Assembly: GCF_030812995.1 (NCBI RefSeq)
Contig: NZ_JAUSTT010000035.1
Coordinates: forward strand, 1 to 39,961
Reading direction: 5' to 3'
Length of the DNA: 39,961 nucleotides
DNA from: Bacillus chungangensis
GTDB taxonomy: Bacteria; Bacillota; Bacilli; Bacillales; Bacillaceae_C
Below are positions 19,255 through 30,209 of this stretch, in pieces. The translations under genes and the position numbers were made by a program. Numbering within the stretch: the stretch's first letter is position 1; every line of letters begins with the position of its first letter. The notes under the pieces were generated by a model. That model had not been told where the DNA came from, did not search any database, and saw nothing but the letters and a program-made list of their open reading frames with translations.

Positions 19255-20301
19255 ATGTCAAAAAAAATATTGGTTTTATTATTGCTTATGACGCTGTTAG
19301 TTGGTGCTTGTGGAAAAAAAACAGAAGTCATTCCAGAGGAACAAGAACCTCCTAAGCAAGAAGAATTGACAGAAACGGTCGAAGAAGAAGCTGAGGTAGA
19401 AGAGGAAGGGCCTTTATTCCCGTTAACTGGTACACCTGCTGAGGAAGAAATAGACACTAGAGCAGTTGCGGTAATGATTAATAACCATCCAGCAGCTAGA
19501 CAGCAATCAGGTTTATCGCAGGCAGATGTTGTGTATGAAGTGCTTGCAGAAGGTGATTTAACAAGATTTTTGGCCATTTTTCAGAGTGAGAAGCCAGCAA
19601 ATATCGGACCGATTCGCAGTGCTAGAGATTATTACATCGATTTAGCAAAAGGCTACGATAGCCTATACATTGCTCACGGATATAGTCCGAAAGCACATCA
19701 GATGCTAAAGAATGGCGTTATCGATCATCTAAATGGCATGCAATATGACGGCAGCTTGTTTAAAAGATCAAGTGCCAAAAAAGCGCCGCATAATTCGTAT
19801 ACAACCTTTGAAAATATTGAAAAAGGTGCGGAATCCAACGGTTATGAGATGACAACTTCACCAGAGCCGCTGCCATTTTTAACAAAAGAAGAAGTAAACG
19901 AATTATCGGGAGACACTGCGGAACAGCTAACCATTTCCTACTCTAGCAATCAAAACTTTGTTGTAGAATATGAGTATGATCACGATGCAGAGAAGTATAA
20001 ACGCTTTTCAGGCGGTGAATTAACTGAAGATATCGAGGCAGGTGCGCCTGTTCTTTTAGATAACATTTTTATTGTAGAAACGAATCATCGAGTGATTGAT
20101 GACGAAGGAAGGCACGATATTGATTTAACATCAGGAGGGAATGGCTACCTTATACAAAGAGGAGTATCTCAAGAAATTGAGTGGAAAAATGTTGATGGAA
20201 GAATTCTACCTTATGATGGTAGCAAGGCGTTAGGGTTTGTCCCTGGTAAAACATGGATAAATATTGTTCCTTCGAATGATATTGTTGAAATGAAGAAATA
20301 A
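19255..20301 (+). CDS. yerB: DUF3048 lipoprotein YerB
   Basis: A 348-residue putative lipoprotein. The start MSKKILVLLLL is followed by lipobox LVGAC with Cys19, then a Glu/Pro/Gln-rich linker (about 22-60), then the two-part DUF3048 domain with NNHPAARQQSGLSQADVVYE and PIRSARDYYID. The family is conserved in Bacillus next to yerC but its function is not known. ATG 19255 is preferred over upstream codons because it gives the signal peptide directly. Confidence 0.9.
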   Translation: MSKKILVLLLLMTLLVGACGKKTEVIPEEQEPPKQEELTETVEEEAEVEEEGPLFPLTGTPAEEEIDTRAVAVMINNHPAARQQSGLSQADVVYEVLAEGDLTRFLAIFQSEKPANIGPIRSARDYYIDLAKGYDSLYIAHGYSPKAHQMLKNGVIDHLNGMQYDGSLFKRSSAKKAPHNSYTTFENIEKGAESNGYEMTTSPEPLPFLTKEEVNELSGDTAEQLTISYSSNQNFVVEYEYDHDAEKYKRFSGGELTEDIEAGAPVLLDNIFIVETNHRVIDDEGRHDIDLTSGGNGYLIQRGVSQEIEWKNVDGRILPYDGSKALGFVPGKTWINIVPSNDIVEMKK

Positions 20302-20328
20302 CAGCTTCATTTAAAGGGGAATCAATCT

Positions 20329-20628
20329 ATGCAAATTGATAAAATAAGAGGCCAAGCGCTCGATCAGCTTTTTAAAGCTATTTTGTCGTTAGAAGATATA
20401 GAAGAATGCTATCAATTTTTTGATGATTTATGTACAATCAATGAGATTCAGTCTCTTTCTCAACGTCTGCAAGTAGCAAAAATGTTAAAGGATGGGAATA
20501 CCTATCATAAAATTGAGACCGAAACAGGAGCAAGTACAGCAACCATTTCACGTGTGAAGCGTTGCTTAAATTATGGCAATGACGCCTATGCAATGGCTTT
20601 GGATAGAATTGAAGAAAAAGAAAAATAA
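20329..20628 (+). CDS. yerC: YerC/YecD family TrpR-like DNA-binding protein
   Basis: A 99-residue all-helical protein of the TrpR-repressor-like family. The helix-turn-helix is in SLSQRLQVAKMLKDG and STATISRVKRCLNYG. Target and ligand are unknown; it is not a tryptophan repressor by context. It follows yerB by 27 nt after AAAGGGGAAT and is probably cotranscribed with it. A decayed repeat begins directly after the stop codon. Confidence 0.92.
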   Translation: MQIDKIRGQALDQLFKAILSLEDIEECYQFFDDLCTINEIQSLSQRLQVAKMLKDGNTYHKIETETGASTATISRVKRCLNYGNDAYAMALDRIEEKEK

Positions 20629-20629
20629 T

Positions 20630-20724
20630 AAATGTCTCTGATTGGGTTAGGCCTATTGTATTGCGATCTTAGCTTTGCTCTGCTTCTTTCCAATGAAGAT
20701 GAAGGATTATGGCAGTTTCATGAT
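20630..20724 (+). repeat. Repeat family copy E, degenerate
   Basis: Matches the other copies in order but with many changes: AAATGTCTCTGATTGGGTTAG, TTGCGATCTTAGCTTTG, TGCTTCTTTCCAATG, and GGCAGTTTCATGATGA at the end. The left half and most of the centre are missing. It starts within 2 bp of the yerC stop and is clearly the oldest copy in the window. Confidence 0.65.
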
Positions 20725-20818
20725 GAACGACTTTGTAAAAGTTATAAGACATGGTGCAAATAAAGACCGCTGTACAAAGGGCAACAGAACCGTCATTTTA
20801 TTAGACCAAAATCATATA

Positions 20819-20877
20819 CAATAAAGGATCTTACATATTAGTCTTGTATAGTATGCACTTTCCTTTATTGTTTTTTT
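20819..20877 (+). terminator. Terminator downstream of yerB-yerC
   Basis: CAATAAAGGA and TCCTTTATTG form a perfect ten-pair stem closing a 32-base loop, followed by seven T. Confidence 0.75.
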
Positions 20878-20897
20878 ATTGCGCTAAAGCTAAGAAG

Positions 20898-21010
20898 TCG
20901 AAGGGTTATTTTTCCTCAACCAATCCATTAAATGATTAAATAAAGGTACTGAATGTCTGTGCCCTGTTCCGTTAGGTTATACCCGTTATATCTTCTTGTA
21001 TACCTGCATA
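20898..21010 (-). pseudogene. Remnant of an HxlR-type regulator
   Basis: On the minus strand one frame reads RRYNGYNLTEQGTD. After a frame shift another reads PLFNHLMDWLRKNNPSTS and stops. Together these resemble the wing and C-terminal helix of HxlR-family winged-helix regulators (pattern YxLTExG ... LxxWx). The N-terminal part is not visible. Recognition rests on a short match, so confidence is low. Confidence 0.35.
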
Positions 21011-21078
21011 AGCTACTTTTAATAGTCCTCTCAATCTTTATTTTCTTCTTTTAATCTCTTGATTAGGTTTTCCAATTT

Positions 21079-22497
21079 TCAACTGCTAATTTTCGGTAAT
21101 AACATCTCAAACGCAGCACCGCCAGCAGCATTGTTATAAACACGAATGGTTCCGCAGTGCTTTTCAACTGCTTTTTGCGCGATTGCCAGTCCTAATCCCG
21201 TTCCGCCTGTTTTACGGCTTCGTGATTTTTCCCCACGATAAAGCGGAGAAAATAAATGCGCGATATCTGCTTCAGGGATGCCCGGGCCATTGTCGGCAAT
21301 ACGCAGCAAACATTGTCTTTGTTCCTTTAAGTCGCAAAGGTCGATCGTAATTTCGCCATTGTTTGGTGTATATTGAATTGCATTTGCTATAAGGTTATGA
21401 AGGGCACGTCCCAACACATAATCGTCAATTTCACAGAAAACAGCTTCATCTATGTAGAGCTTGAGTGAAATGGCTTTCTTTTGCAACTCTGGATGAAAAC
21501 TCTCGATTATTTGCTGTAGAAATGCGGTGAAATCAATTTTATTTAAGTGCAGTGGCTGTTCGAGATAATTTAAGGAAGAAAATGTATGCAAATCAGAAAT
21601 AAGTTGATTCAGTACATTTGCTTTTTGATAGCTAATCTCTACATATTTGTTTACTTGTTCAGGAGTCACAGCGATTCCATGTTTAATTCCTTCTAAGTAG
21701 CCGCGGATAGAAAATAGTGGCGTTCGCAGGTCATGAATTATGGATGAAATAAAGAGTTTTCTTTCCTTCTCCATTGTTTCCTGCTTGTCAAGAGACTCTT
21801 GCAGCCGCTTTTGCATCATTGAAAAAGCATGTGATAATTCATTGATTTCTTTTACAGGCGTTGTCGGCAGAGAGAAATGAAAATCATAATGGCTTATTTT
21901 ATTTGTAGCTGCCTGGAACTGTATTAACGGTTGAAGCATTTTTTGTTTTAAAAATTTGGCGCTGAAAATGAGTACGATCGCACATAGTCCAATCCAAACA
22001 ATTAGCCCTCCCCAATCATTGAAATGACGGGCGATTGATGATGAGTATGAATGTTTATTAGGCAAAGGGCGTCTATCTTCCACATAAGCAACCCCTAACA
22101 GTTCTTCACCGTCATAGACTGGATATTCTTGAATCATCCAACCTAAATAGACATAATTGCTTGAGACATTATCAGAGTGAATTTGATACGGCTCTATTAT
22201 GTTTTCCTTCTCGATGTTTGAAGTCAACAATTGTCCTTCTTCATCATATAAACGAATACCCAGATGCATTTCTGTTGCCTTCTCGTTAAGCTGCTTCTGC
22301 CAGGCTTTTTCTTTCCACATATATGCTTTGTCTAAAACATCTTCTTTAAACCAAGGGGAGATGCTTTCTATTGCTACCGGCTTTAGAAACAGATGCTGAT
22401 TGATTTTAAGCATCACTTGTATCATTGCAAAAGGTACAAGAAGAAAGAGGATTAAAAAAATAATTAGCCATTGTTTTAAGGTGCGTTCTTTATGCAT
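21079..22497 (-). CDS. Sensor histidine kinase
   Basis: A 472-residue kinase. Membrane segments at about 9-30 and 164-184 flank an extracytoplasmic sensor of about 130 residues; a HAMP region follows. The phospho-acceptor is His255 in SSIIHDLRTPLFSI. The ATPase end has HNLIANAIQYTPN, DNGPGIP and GTGLGLAI. ATG at 22497 overlaps the response regulator gene by 8 nt and has GGAGGAAAC upstream; an earlier in-frame start at 22524 is less likely. The signal is unknown: no transporter or target gene adjoins. Confidence 0.92.
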   Translation of the reverse strand: MHKERTLKQWLIIFLILFLLVPFAMIQVMLKINQHLFLKPVAIESISPWFKEDVLDKAYMWKEKAWQKQLNEKATEMHLGIRLYDEEGQLLTSNIEKENIIEPYQIHSDNVSSNYVYLGWMIQEYPVYDGEELLGVAYVEDRRPLPNKHSYSSSIARHFNDWGGLIVWIGLCAIVLIFSAKFLKQKMLQPLIQFQAATNKISHYDFHFSLPTTPVKEINELSHAFSMMQKRLQESLDKQETMEKERKLFISSIIHDLRTPLFSIRGYLEGIKHGIAVTPEQVNKYVEISYQKANVLNQLISDLHTFSSLNYLEQPLHLNKIDFTAFLQQIIESFHPELQKKAISLKLYIDEAVFCEIDDYVLGRALHNLIANAIQYTPNNGEITIDLCDLKEQRQCLLRIADNGPGIPEADIAHLFSPLYRGEKSRSRKTGGTGLGLAIAQKAVEKHCGTIRVYNNAAGGAAFEMLLPKISS

Positions 22498-23194
22498 GTT
22501 CAGTTTCCTCCAGCTTATAGCCAATGCCCCAAACAGTGATAATTTGTACGTGACAATGTTCCAATTTCATCATTTTTTCCCGCAGCTTGGCGATATAGAC
22601 TCTTACTGTATGGGCATCGCCGAATTCATATCCCCAGATTGATTCTAATAACTGATCATATGTAAACACTTGTTTTGGATGCTCGGTAAGAAGACTTAAC
22701 AATTCGTATTCTTTAGCGGTCAAAGAAAGGGTTTGTCCGCCAATCGATACGACTCTCGTTTGTTTATTAATGGCAAGATTTTTAAAGCGAACAATGTTTT
22801 CTCGTTCAGAATTTAGTGAAGAGCTAGAAAGAACAAGTCTGCGCTCCAATGCTTTAATGCGGGCAACAATTTCCCCTGGGGAGGCGCTTTTTACAATATA
22901 ATCGTCTGCTCCAATATGCAGTCCTCTAATGATGTCGGTATCCTTTTCTAATGCAGTTAGAAACAAGATTGGTATATTGCTTTCCCGCCGAATACTTTTA
23001 CATAACGAGAAACCAGATTCGCCAGGCATCATTATATCTAATAAAAGAAGATCAATATCGGTTTGTAAGAGAACCTTTCGAGCTTGCTCTGCATTGGAAG
23101 CTTGATATACTTCGTATCCTTCCACAAGCAAAAAATCTTCTAACAGCTCCATAATTTCTTTTTCATCATCTACTAGCAAGATTCTTTTCAGCAT
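22490..23194 (-). CDS. OmpR/PhoB-type response regulator
   Basis: A 234-residue regulator with a receiver domain and a winged-helix DNA-binding domain. LLVDDEKE holds the acidic pocket; Asp53 in LLLDIMMPGESG is the phosphorylation site. The conserved Lys in DDYIVKSASPGE is followed by Ser where KP is usual. The C-terminal domain has SLTAKEYELLSLL and HTVRVYIAKLREK. ATG at 23194 follows AAAGGAGAG. It is first in a two-gene operon with the kinase. Confidence 0.95.
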   Translation of the reverse strand: MLKRILLVDDEKEIMELLEDFLLVEGYEVYQASNAEQARKVLLQTDIDLLLLDIMMPGESGFSLCKSIRRESNIPILFLTALEKDTDIIRGLHIGADDYIVKSASPGEIVARIKALERRLVLSSSSLNSERENIVRFKNLAINKQTRVVSIGGQTLSLTAKEYELLSLLTEHPKQVFTYDQLLESIWGYEFGDAHTVRVYIAKLREKMMKLEHCHVQIITVWGIGYKLEETEHA

Positions 23195-23217
23195 ACTCTG
23201 CTCTCCTTTCTGATAGC

Positions 23218-23223
23218 ATTATA
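23218..23223 (-). promoter_or_regulatory. Extended -10 promoter of the two-component operon
   Basis: On the minus strand TGCTATAAT gives a TG-extended -10 about 24 bp before the regulator ATG. No good -35 is seen. Confidence 0.55.
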
Positions 23224-23311
23224 GCAAAGGAAAGCAGCTGGAAACGGGAAGGAAACTAAATTTGATGCTTTTTTGATACTTTCTTTCCTTGCGGGAAAAT
23301 TTTAAAAAAAG

Positions 23312-23568
23312 ATAAAGTGAAACTTCCATCAGTGGGGGTTTCTCTTATCCCACACTGGACAAGAAGTAGAACAAAGGCTAAGATCGCAACGTCCTCGAAA
23401 AAGAAAACCGCTTTTTTTTTCGTGCGATGTTGATTCAAGAAGCTTTCCTTATCCTGTCGGCCCGAACCAATCGAATATTTGACTTTCAGTTATCCCCCAA
23501 CTAGACTTCTTCGATTCCTCTTACTCCCCGAGGTGGGGGCTTGACTCGCCAGTTAGATGTGGGATAAA
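23312..23568 (-). repeat. Repeat family copy D, reverse orientation
   Basis: A 257-bp copy in the opposite orientation to B and C. It has the same ends (TTTATCCCACATC and GTTTCACTTTAT on its own strand) and one central module. In that module the stem is lengthened on both sides (GAAAAAA... and CTTTTTC), so the arms changed together. It lies between the two-component operon and pcrB. Confidence 0.85.
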
Positions 23569-23673
23569 GAATCGTAAAAAATCTCTAAAGATATAAAAGG
23601 AAAAGACTCCTCTAAACCTAGCAATATAGAGAAAAAACAGTGTCTTCTTTCTCTATTTGCTTTCTTGACAACA

Positions 23674-23682
23674 TGTTATAAT
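23674..23682 (+). promoter_or_regulatory. Extended -10 promoter before pcrB
   Basis: TGTTATAAT is a TG-extended -10 element 35 bp upstream of the pcrB ATG. The -35 is poor. Confidence 0.6.
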
Positions 23683-23716
23683 GGACGATAGAAATGAGAA
23701 TGGAGGATTGGCTGGA

Positions 23717-24406
23717 ATGTATGATGTGAGGCATTGGCGCCATGTGTTTAAATTAGATCCCAATAAGGAAATCACAGATGAAGATTTGGAAAAGGTTTGC
23801 GAATCGGGGACAGATGCAATTGTGATTGGCGGTACTGATCATGTGAGATTAGACGATGTACTAAATTTAATGGCAAGGGTGCGAAGGTATCCACTTCCCT
23901 GTGTACTGGAGGTATCGAATACGGAAGCCATTACGCCAGGCTTCGACCTTTACTTCATTCCGACTGTTTTAAATAGCCGAGATGCTTCATGGGTCACAGG
24001 TTTACATCATCAAGCGGTAAAAGAATATGGCCCCTTTATCAATTGGGAAGAGCTGCTTGTTGAAGGCTACTGTGTTTTAAATGAAGATTGCAAGGTGGCC
24101 AATCTAACGAATCCGAATACAAATTTAACCGAAGAGGATATAGAGGCATACGCCCTGATGGCAGAAAAAATGTTTCAGCTGCCGATTTTTTATTTAGAAT
24201 ACAGTGGGAAATATGGAAAAGTAGAAATGGTACAAGCCGCAAAAAGACCGCTTGTGAACACCACTCTTTTTTACGGAGGCGGCATCCGCAATAAGGAGCA
24301 AGCAGCTGAAATGGGGAAGTATGCTGATGTCATTGTGGTAGGAAATGTGATTTATGAGGATATAGAAGCAGCATTATCGACAGTTCCTGCAGTAAAGAAT
24401 GAATAA
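23717..24406 (+). CDS. pcrB: Heptaprenylglyceryl phosphate synthase PcrB
   Basis: A 229-residue TIM-barrel prenyltransferase that joins heptaprenyl diphosphate to glycerol-1-phosphate in Bacillales. MYDVRHWRHVFKLDPNKE is the standard start; VIGGTDHV, CVLEVSNTEAI, YLEYSGKYG and FYGGGIRN are the substrate and phosphate-binding segments. ATG at 23717 follows GGAGGATTGG; an in-frame ATG 36 bp upstream would add residues not found in the family. It leads the pcrB-pcrA-ligA-camS block. Confidence 0.94.
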   Translation: MYDVRHWRHVFKLDPNKEITDEDLEKVCESGTDAIVIGGTDHVRLDDVLNLMARVRRYPLPCVLEVSNTEAITPGFDLYFIPTVLNSRDASWVTGLHHQAVKEYGPFINWEELLVEGYCVLNEDCKVANLTNPNTNLTEEDIEAYALMAEKMFQLPIFYLEYSGKYGKVEMVQAAKRPLVNTTLFYGGGIRNKEQAAEMGKYADVIVVGNVIYEDIEAALSTVPAVKNE

Positions 24407-24484
24407 ATACGATTCCAGCAAACTAAGATGGCGTACGATTGCACTTTTTGGCAATCTCTAACACTAACAACTATTAGCAAAATA

Positions 24485-24493
24485 TGATATAAT
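24485..24493 (+). promoter_or_regulatory. Extended -10 promoter before pcrA
   Basis: TGATATAAT is a TG-extended -10 about 30 bp upstream of the pcrA ATG. The -35 region is weak. Confidence 0.5.
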
Positions 24494-24523
24494 TAGAACA
24501 GATGTTCTACTGGTGGTGAAAAA

Positions 24524-25205
24524 ATGCAATTTTTAACTGAAAAATTGTTAACTGGTTTAAATAAAGAACAGCAAAAAGCAGTAAAAGCAACAGATGGGCC
24601 GCTATTAATTATGGCAGGCGCCGGAAGCGGCAAAACAAGGGTTTTAACACATCGAATTGCTTATTTAATGGTAGAAAAACAAGTAAACCCAGCTAATATT
24701 TTAGCGATTACTTTTACCAATAAGGCTGCACGTGAAATGAAGGAGCGTATTGGCGCACTCATGGGCGGTGCTGCAGAAAGTGTTTGGATTTCCACTTTCC
24801 ACTCGATGTGTGTGCGTATTTTAAGACGTGAAATAGACCGCATTGGTTTCAACCGCAACTTTTCGATTCTTGATCCGACAGACCAACAATCTGTTATTAA
24901 AGGGATTTTAAAGGATGAAAATATTGACCCAAAGCAATTTGTACCCCGTGCGATTTTAGGGGCGATCAGCAGTGCTAAAAATGAATTGCAAGATGCTGAA
25001 GCATATGCAGCTCAAGCTGGGGGATACTATGAACAAACGATTAGCAAAATTTATTTAGAGTATCAAAAACGGCTGCGTAAGAACATGGCGCTTGATTTTG
25101 ATGATTTGATCATGACGACGATTCAGCTTTTTAAGCGCGTTCCAGAAGTACTGCAGTATTATCAGCGTAAATTTCAATATATTCATGTCGATGAATACCA
25201 GGATA
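24524..25205 (+). CDS. pcrA: ATP-dependent DNA helicase PcrA, exon 1
   Basis: The first 227 codons plus one base of pcrA, the superfamily 1A helicase for repair and replication that is essential in B. subtilis. AGAGSGKT (31-38) is Walker [16 protein letters not shown] and [12 protein letters not shown] are motifs Ia/Ib. The exon ends right after motif II, DEYQD (223-227), at GATA. Reading on without splicing adds SATRF and stops at 25222. Joining 25205 to 26147 restores DEYQDTNRAQYML, the normal PcrA sequence, and a 734-residue protein of family length. ATG 24524 follows GGTGGTG. Confidence 0.95.
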
Positions 25206-26146
25206 GTGCGACACGTTTCTAACTGAAAAGGTTAGACACTAGTAGGTTAACTAGGAGAACTAATGATTCAAAGAGTCGAATGAGAGAGTAACGCCTTAAA
25301 AGGCTCTCCCTAATACTCCGAATAGCGTCAAGATAGGGAAGTATCTTGGGGTTATAAGCTCGGTGAAGTCGGCTGAATGCTGCCGTAGCAAATGAAGTTG
25401 ACGAAAGCTCTCCAGAGGTGGAGGGTGCAGCAGATAAGCCGGGGGTCTATAAAGCACTCATGGTGAGAATGTTGGTGTATAAAGCCAACCGACGAAAATC
25501 CGAATGTACGGCTCTAGAGGTATTGGTACTAGAAATGGTATCGCCGCTTAATTGTGGTGCTGGCGGGGTGGAGTAAGGTTTATCTTAATGAAACACCCTA
25601 TCGTGTGGAAGGCGCGATTCAACCAGCAGGGCTAGAGGATTCACCTTCAAGTGCATATGAAAAGATAGAATCATTGGAACGTGGAAAGCTGGCAGCGTGG
25701 AGGTCTTGCCCGCCGATGAAACGGTGATGAGGAAAAGGCAATGATAAGTTCAAAGAAAACCAATGTTGAGCTATTTTTCAGCTGAAAAGATTGCGAAGCA
25801 GCAAAGTTTTTCAGGACTTGATGAACACGTCTATAACTCATCTTTATGTCAGTGATAGCGGTGGCACAGTACCGTTGAAGTGATGGAAACATCATGGAGG
25901 GATGGCCACTAGTCAATCTGTTCACCAATCTATTATTGCCATATCATGATCATGCAGCTTTGCAAAAGATGTACTAGCGGAAAATGCTACGGCAATTAAA
26001 GGTGCATGATCCAAGCAAAGCCATACATAATATAACATTACAGGTGGCCAACAGATTGATGGAACGCCGTATGAGCGGAAACGCTCCTGTACGGTGTGAA
26101 TGGGGGGAAAAGCAGGAGATAGCGTCAAATGTTTACCTATCCATAT
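25206..26146 (+). mobile_element. Group II intron without an encoded reverse transcriptase, inside pcrA
   Basis: A 941-bp insertion that begins GTGCGACACG, a group II 5' end, and finishes in CCATAT, fitting the usual AY 3' end. A complete 34-nt domain V lies at 26064-26097. Domain VI follows with a GATAG/CTATC stem and a candidate branch A at 26139, eight bases from the end. The exon end CCAGGATA (25198-25205) can pair with TATCTTGG at 25342-25349, a candidate EBS1. No RT or maturase frame is present in about 250-400 bases of likely domain IV, so splicing must be autonomous or helped by a protein from elsewhere. Precise removal restores pcrA. Confidence 0.95.
26064..26097 (+). ncRNA. Group II intron domain V
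   Basis: ACGCCGTAT pairs fully with GTACGGTGT. Above a two-base CT bulge, GAGCG and CGCTC close a GAAA tetraloop. Total length is exactly 34 nt. The catalytic triad position reads CGC, a variant known in some bacterial classes, instead of AGC. Confidence 0.95.
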
Positions 26147-27669
26147 CAAATCGTGCTCAATATATGCTCGTTAAAATGCTCGCGCAAAGATTTGAGAACC
26201 TCTGTGTAGTTGGGGATTCCGATCAATCGATCTATCGCTGGCGCGGTGCTGATATTACAAATATTTTATCTTTTGAAAAGGACTATCCGAATGCTAAAGT
26301 CATTTTGCTGGAACAAAATTATCGTTCCACAAAACGAATCTTGCAAGCTGCCAATGAAGTGATTACACAGAATGTAAATCGAAAACCAAAAAATCTGTGG
26401 ACAGAAAATGACGAAGGTGCAAAAATTGCATATTACCGCGCAGACAGTGAACAAATGGAGGCGCAATTTGTCGTCGGCAAAATCCAAGAATTAACGAGCA
26501 GCGGTTCATTTTCTTTAGCTGATTGTGCTATTCTTTATCGGACAAATGCACAATCTCGTGTCATCGAAGAAATGCTCTTAAAGTCAAATATCTCCTATAA
26601 TATCGTTGGCGGCCTCAAGTTCTATGATCGGAAAGAAATTAAGGATTTGCTTGCCTATTTACGATTAATTGCTAATCCGGACGACGACATTAGCCTCCAA
26701 CGGATCATTAATGTACCGAAACGGGGGATCGGGGCTAGTTCTCTTGAGAAAATTGCCAGCTATGCCGCTACCTATGATCTTTCCATGTACGGTGCGTTGG
26801 CAAGTGCAGATTTAATTGGACTTAGTCCGAGAATCACGAATGCCGTCAAGGAATTTTATGCATTGATTCAAAACTATACGCACATGCAGGAATATCTATC
26901 AGTTACCGAGCTGGTAGAAGAAATATTAGAGAAGTCTGGATATCGCGACATGCTAAAAGCTGAGAAATCATTGGAAGCCCAGAGCAGACTTGAAAACATT
27001 GAAGAATTTCTCTCTGTTACGAAAAGCTTTGAAGACAAAAATGATGATAAAAGTCTGGTTGCTTTTTTAACAGATTTAGCTTTAGTCGCTGATATTGATC
27101 GGCTGGACGAAGACGGTGCTGCTGAAGAAGGGGTCGTGCTCATGACGCTCCATTCAGCAAAAGGTTTAGAGTTTCCAGTTGTATTCTTAATGGGATTGGA
27201 AGAGGGCATCTTTCCACATAGTCGCTCTATTATAGAAGAGGAAGAAATGGAAGAGGAGCGCCGTCTATGCTACGTCGGTATTACTAGAGCTGAAAAGACG
27301 CTGTTTTTAACGAATGCCCAAATGCGCACTTTGTATGGACAAACAACGATGAATGCTCCTTCTCGTTTTCTAGCGGAAATTCCAGATGAAGTGCTGGAAA
27401 ATCTTCAAAAAGAGGAAGAAAAACCATCCTTCATGAGGGAATCGATACGCGGTCCTAGAAAACGCCCAAGCCATTTTGCGGAAACGGCCGCAAAAGCACC
27501 TGAGCTTGATTGGAAGGTCGGCGATAAAGCAGCTCATAAAAAATGGGGAACGGGAACAGTTGTGAGTGTAAAAGGAGAAGGCGAAGCGATTGAATTAGAT
27601 GTTGCTTTTCCGAGTCCAATAGGCATTAAACGACTGCTGGCCCAATTTGCGCCAATAGAAAAAGTGTAG
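26147..27669 (+). CDS. pcrA: ATP-dependent DNA helicase PcrA, exon 2
   Basis: Codons 228-734 of pcrA after intron removal. It opens with CA, completing the Thr codon of DEYQDT, then [31 protein letters not shown] is motif III; NYRST is motif [21 protein letters not shown] is motif [15 protein letters not shown] is motif VI. The C-terminal part has the Tudor-like tail [14 protein letters not shown]. An open frame starting inside the intron (25984) runs into this exon and would make a false truncated gene model. ligA follows 172 bp later. Confidence 0.95.
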
Positions 27670-27841
27670 AAATGACGGATAGGCAGCGTGTGATTTCGTT
27701 TGTGGATAAAGAAAAACTACTTCATTAATGGCAGAGTTTCAGAATACGGCTATCTATGCGAATGTGAAGCCGTTTCGGAACTAGCTCATGCTCGCCAAGG
27801 AAGAAAAAACAGAAAAAAGCAAAGAAAAGGAAGGGCGTTAG

Positions 27842-29848
<2,007 letters not shown>

Positions 29849-29855
29849 GTAAAGT

Positions 29856-30150
29856 AATGGGGCTTAGCTGGCCATTCGTTTAACTGGGCTTCCGAAAAGA
29901 ATTCTCCCACTTCTAAATGGGGAAGGGCTTAGCCCAATGAAAGTGGGAGATGAATTTTCGGTTGGCCTTAAGCCAAAATATTGTATTTTCTCTAGGGGCA
30001 GGGACTGCCCTTATAGCTTGGTAAATATAGATAGCTAACAAAAGTATCTAGTTCCCAAGAAGCTCCCACTTCAATCAGACCGCAAGGTCGATAAGTGGTG
30101 AGTATGCTTCAAATTAAGCCGGGCAGCATCCCCATTCGATTTCCGGATGT
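29856..30150. repeat. Structured non-coding element between ligA and camS
   Basis: The 361-bp gap carries several hairpins. The largest runs from 29892 to 29961: CCGAAAAGAATTCTCCCAC and its near-complement meet around an inner GGGCTTAGCCC. Others are TTGGCCTTAAGCCAA, GGGCAGGGACTGCCC, and a GACCGCAAGGTC hairpin with a GCAA loop held between CCACTT and AAGTGG near 30063-30100. No frame is visible. The pattern resembles the non-coding ends or omega-RNA region of IS200/IS605-type elements without tnpA or tnpB, or an unknown structured RNA. It is not related by sequence to the A-E repeat family. Confidence 0.5.
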
Positions 30151-30209
30151 GATATGAAGCTTTTGTTACATTCTAGTCATAGGCTATTAGATTAAAGGTG
30201 GCATCCATC

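Noticed and set aside
25671-26149. Minus-strand frames inside the group II intron as possible intron-encoded protein
   Set aside because: No reverse transcriptase, maturase or endonuclease motif in any frame; wrong strand for an intron ORF.
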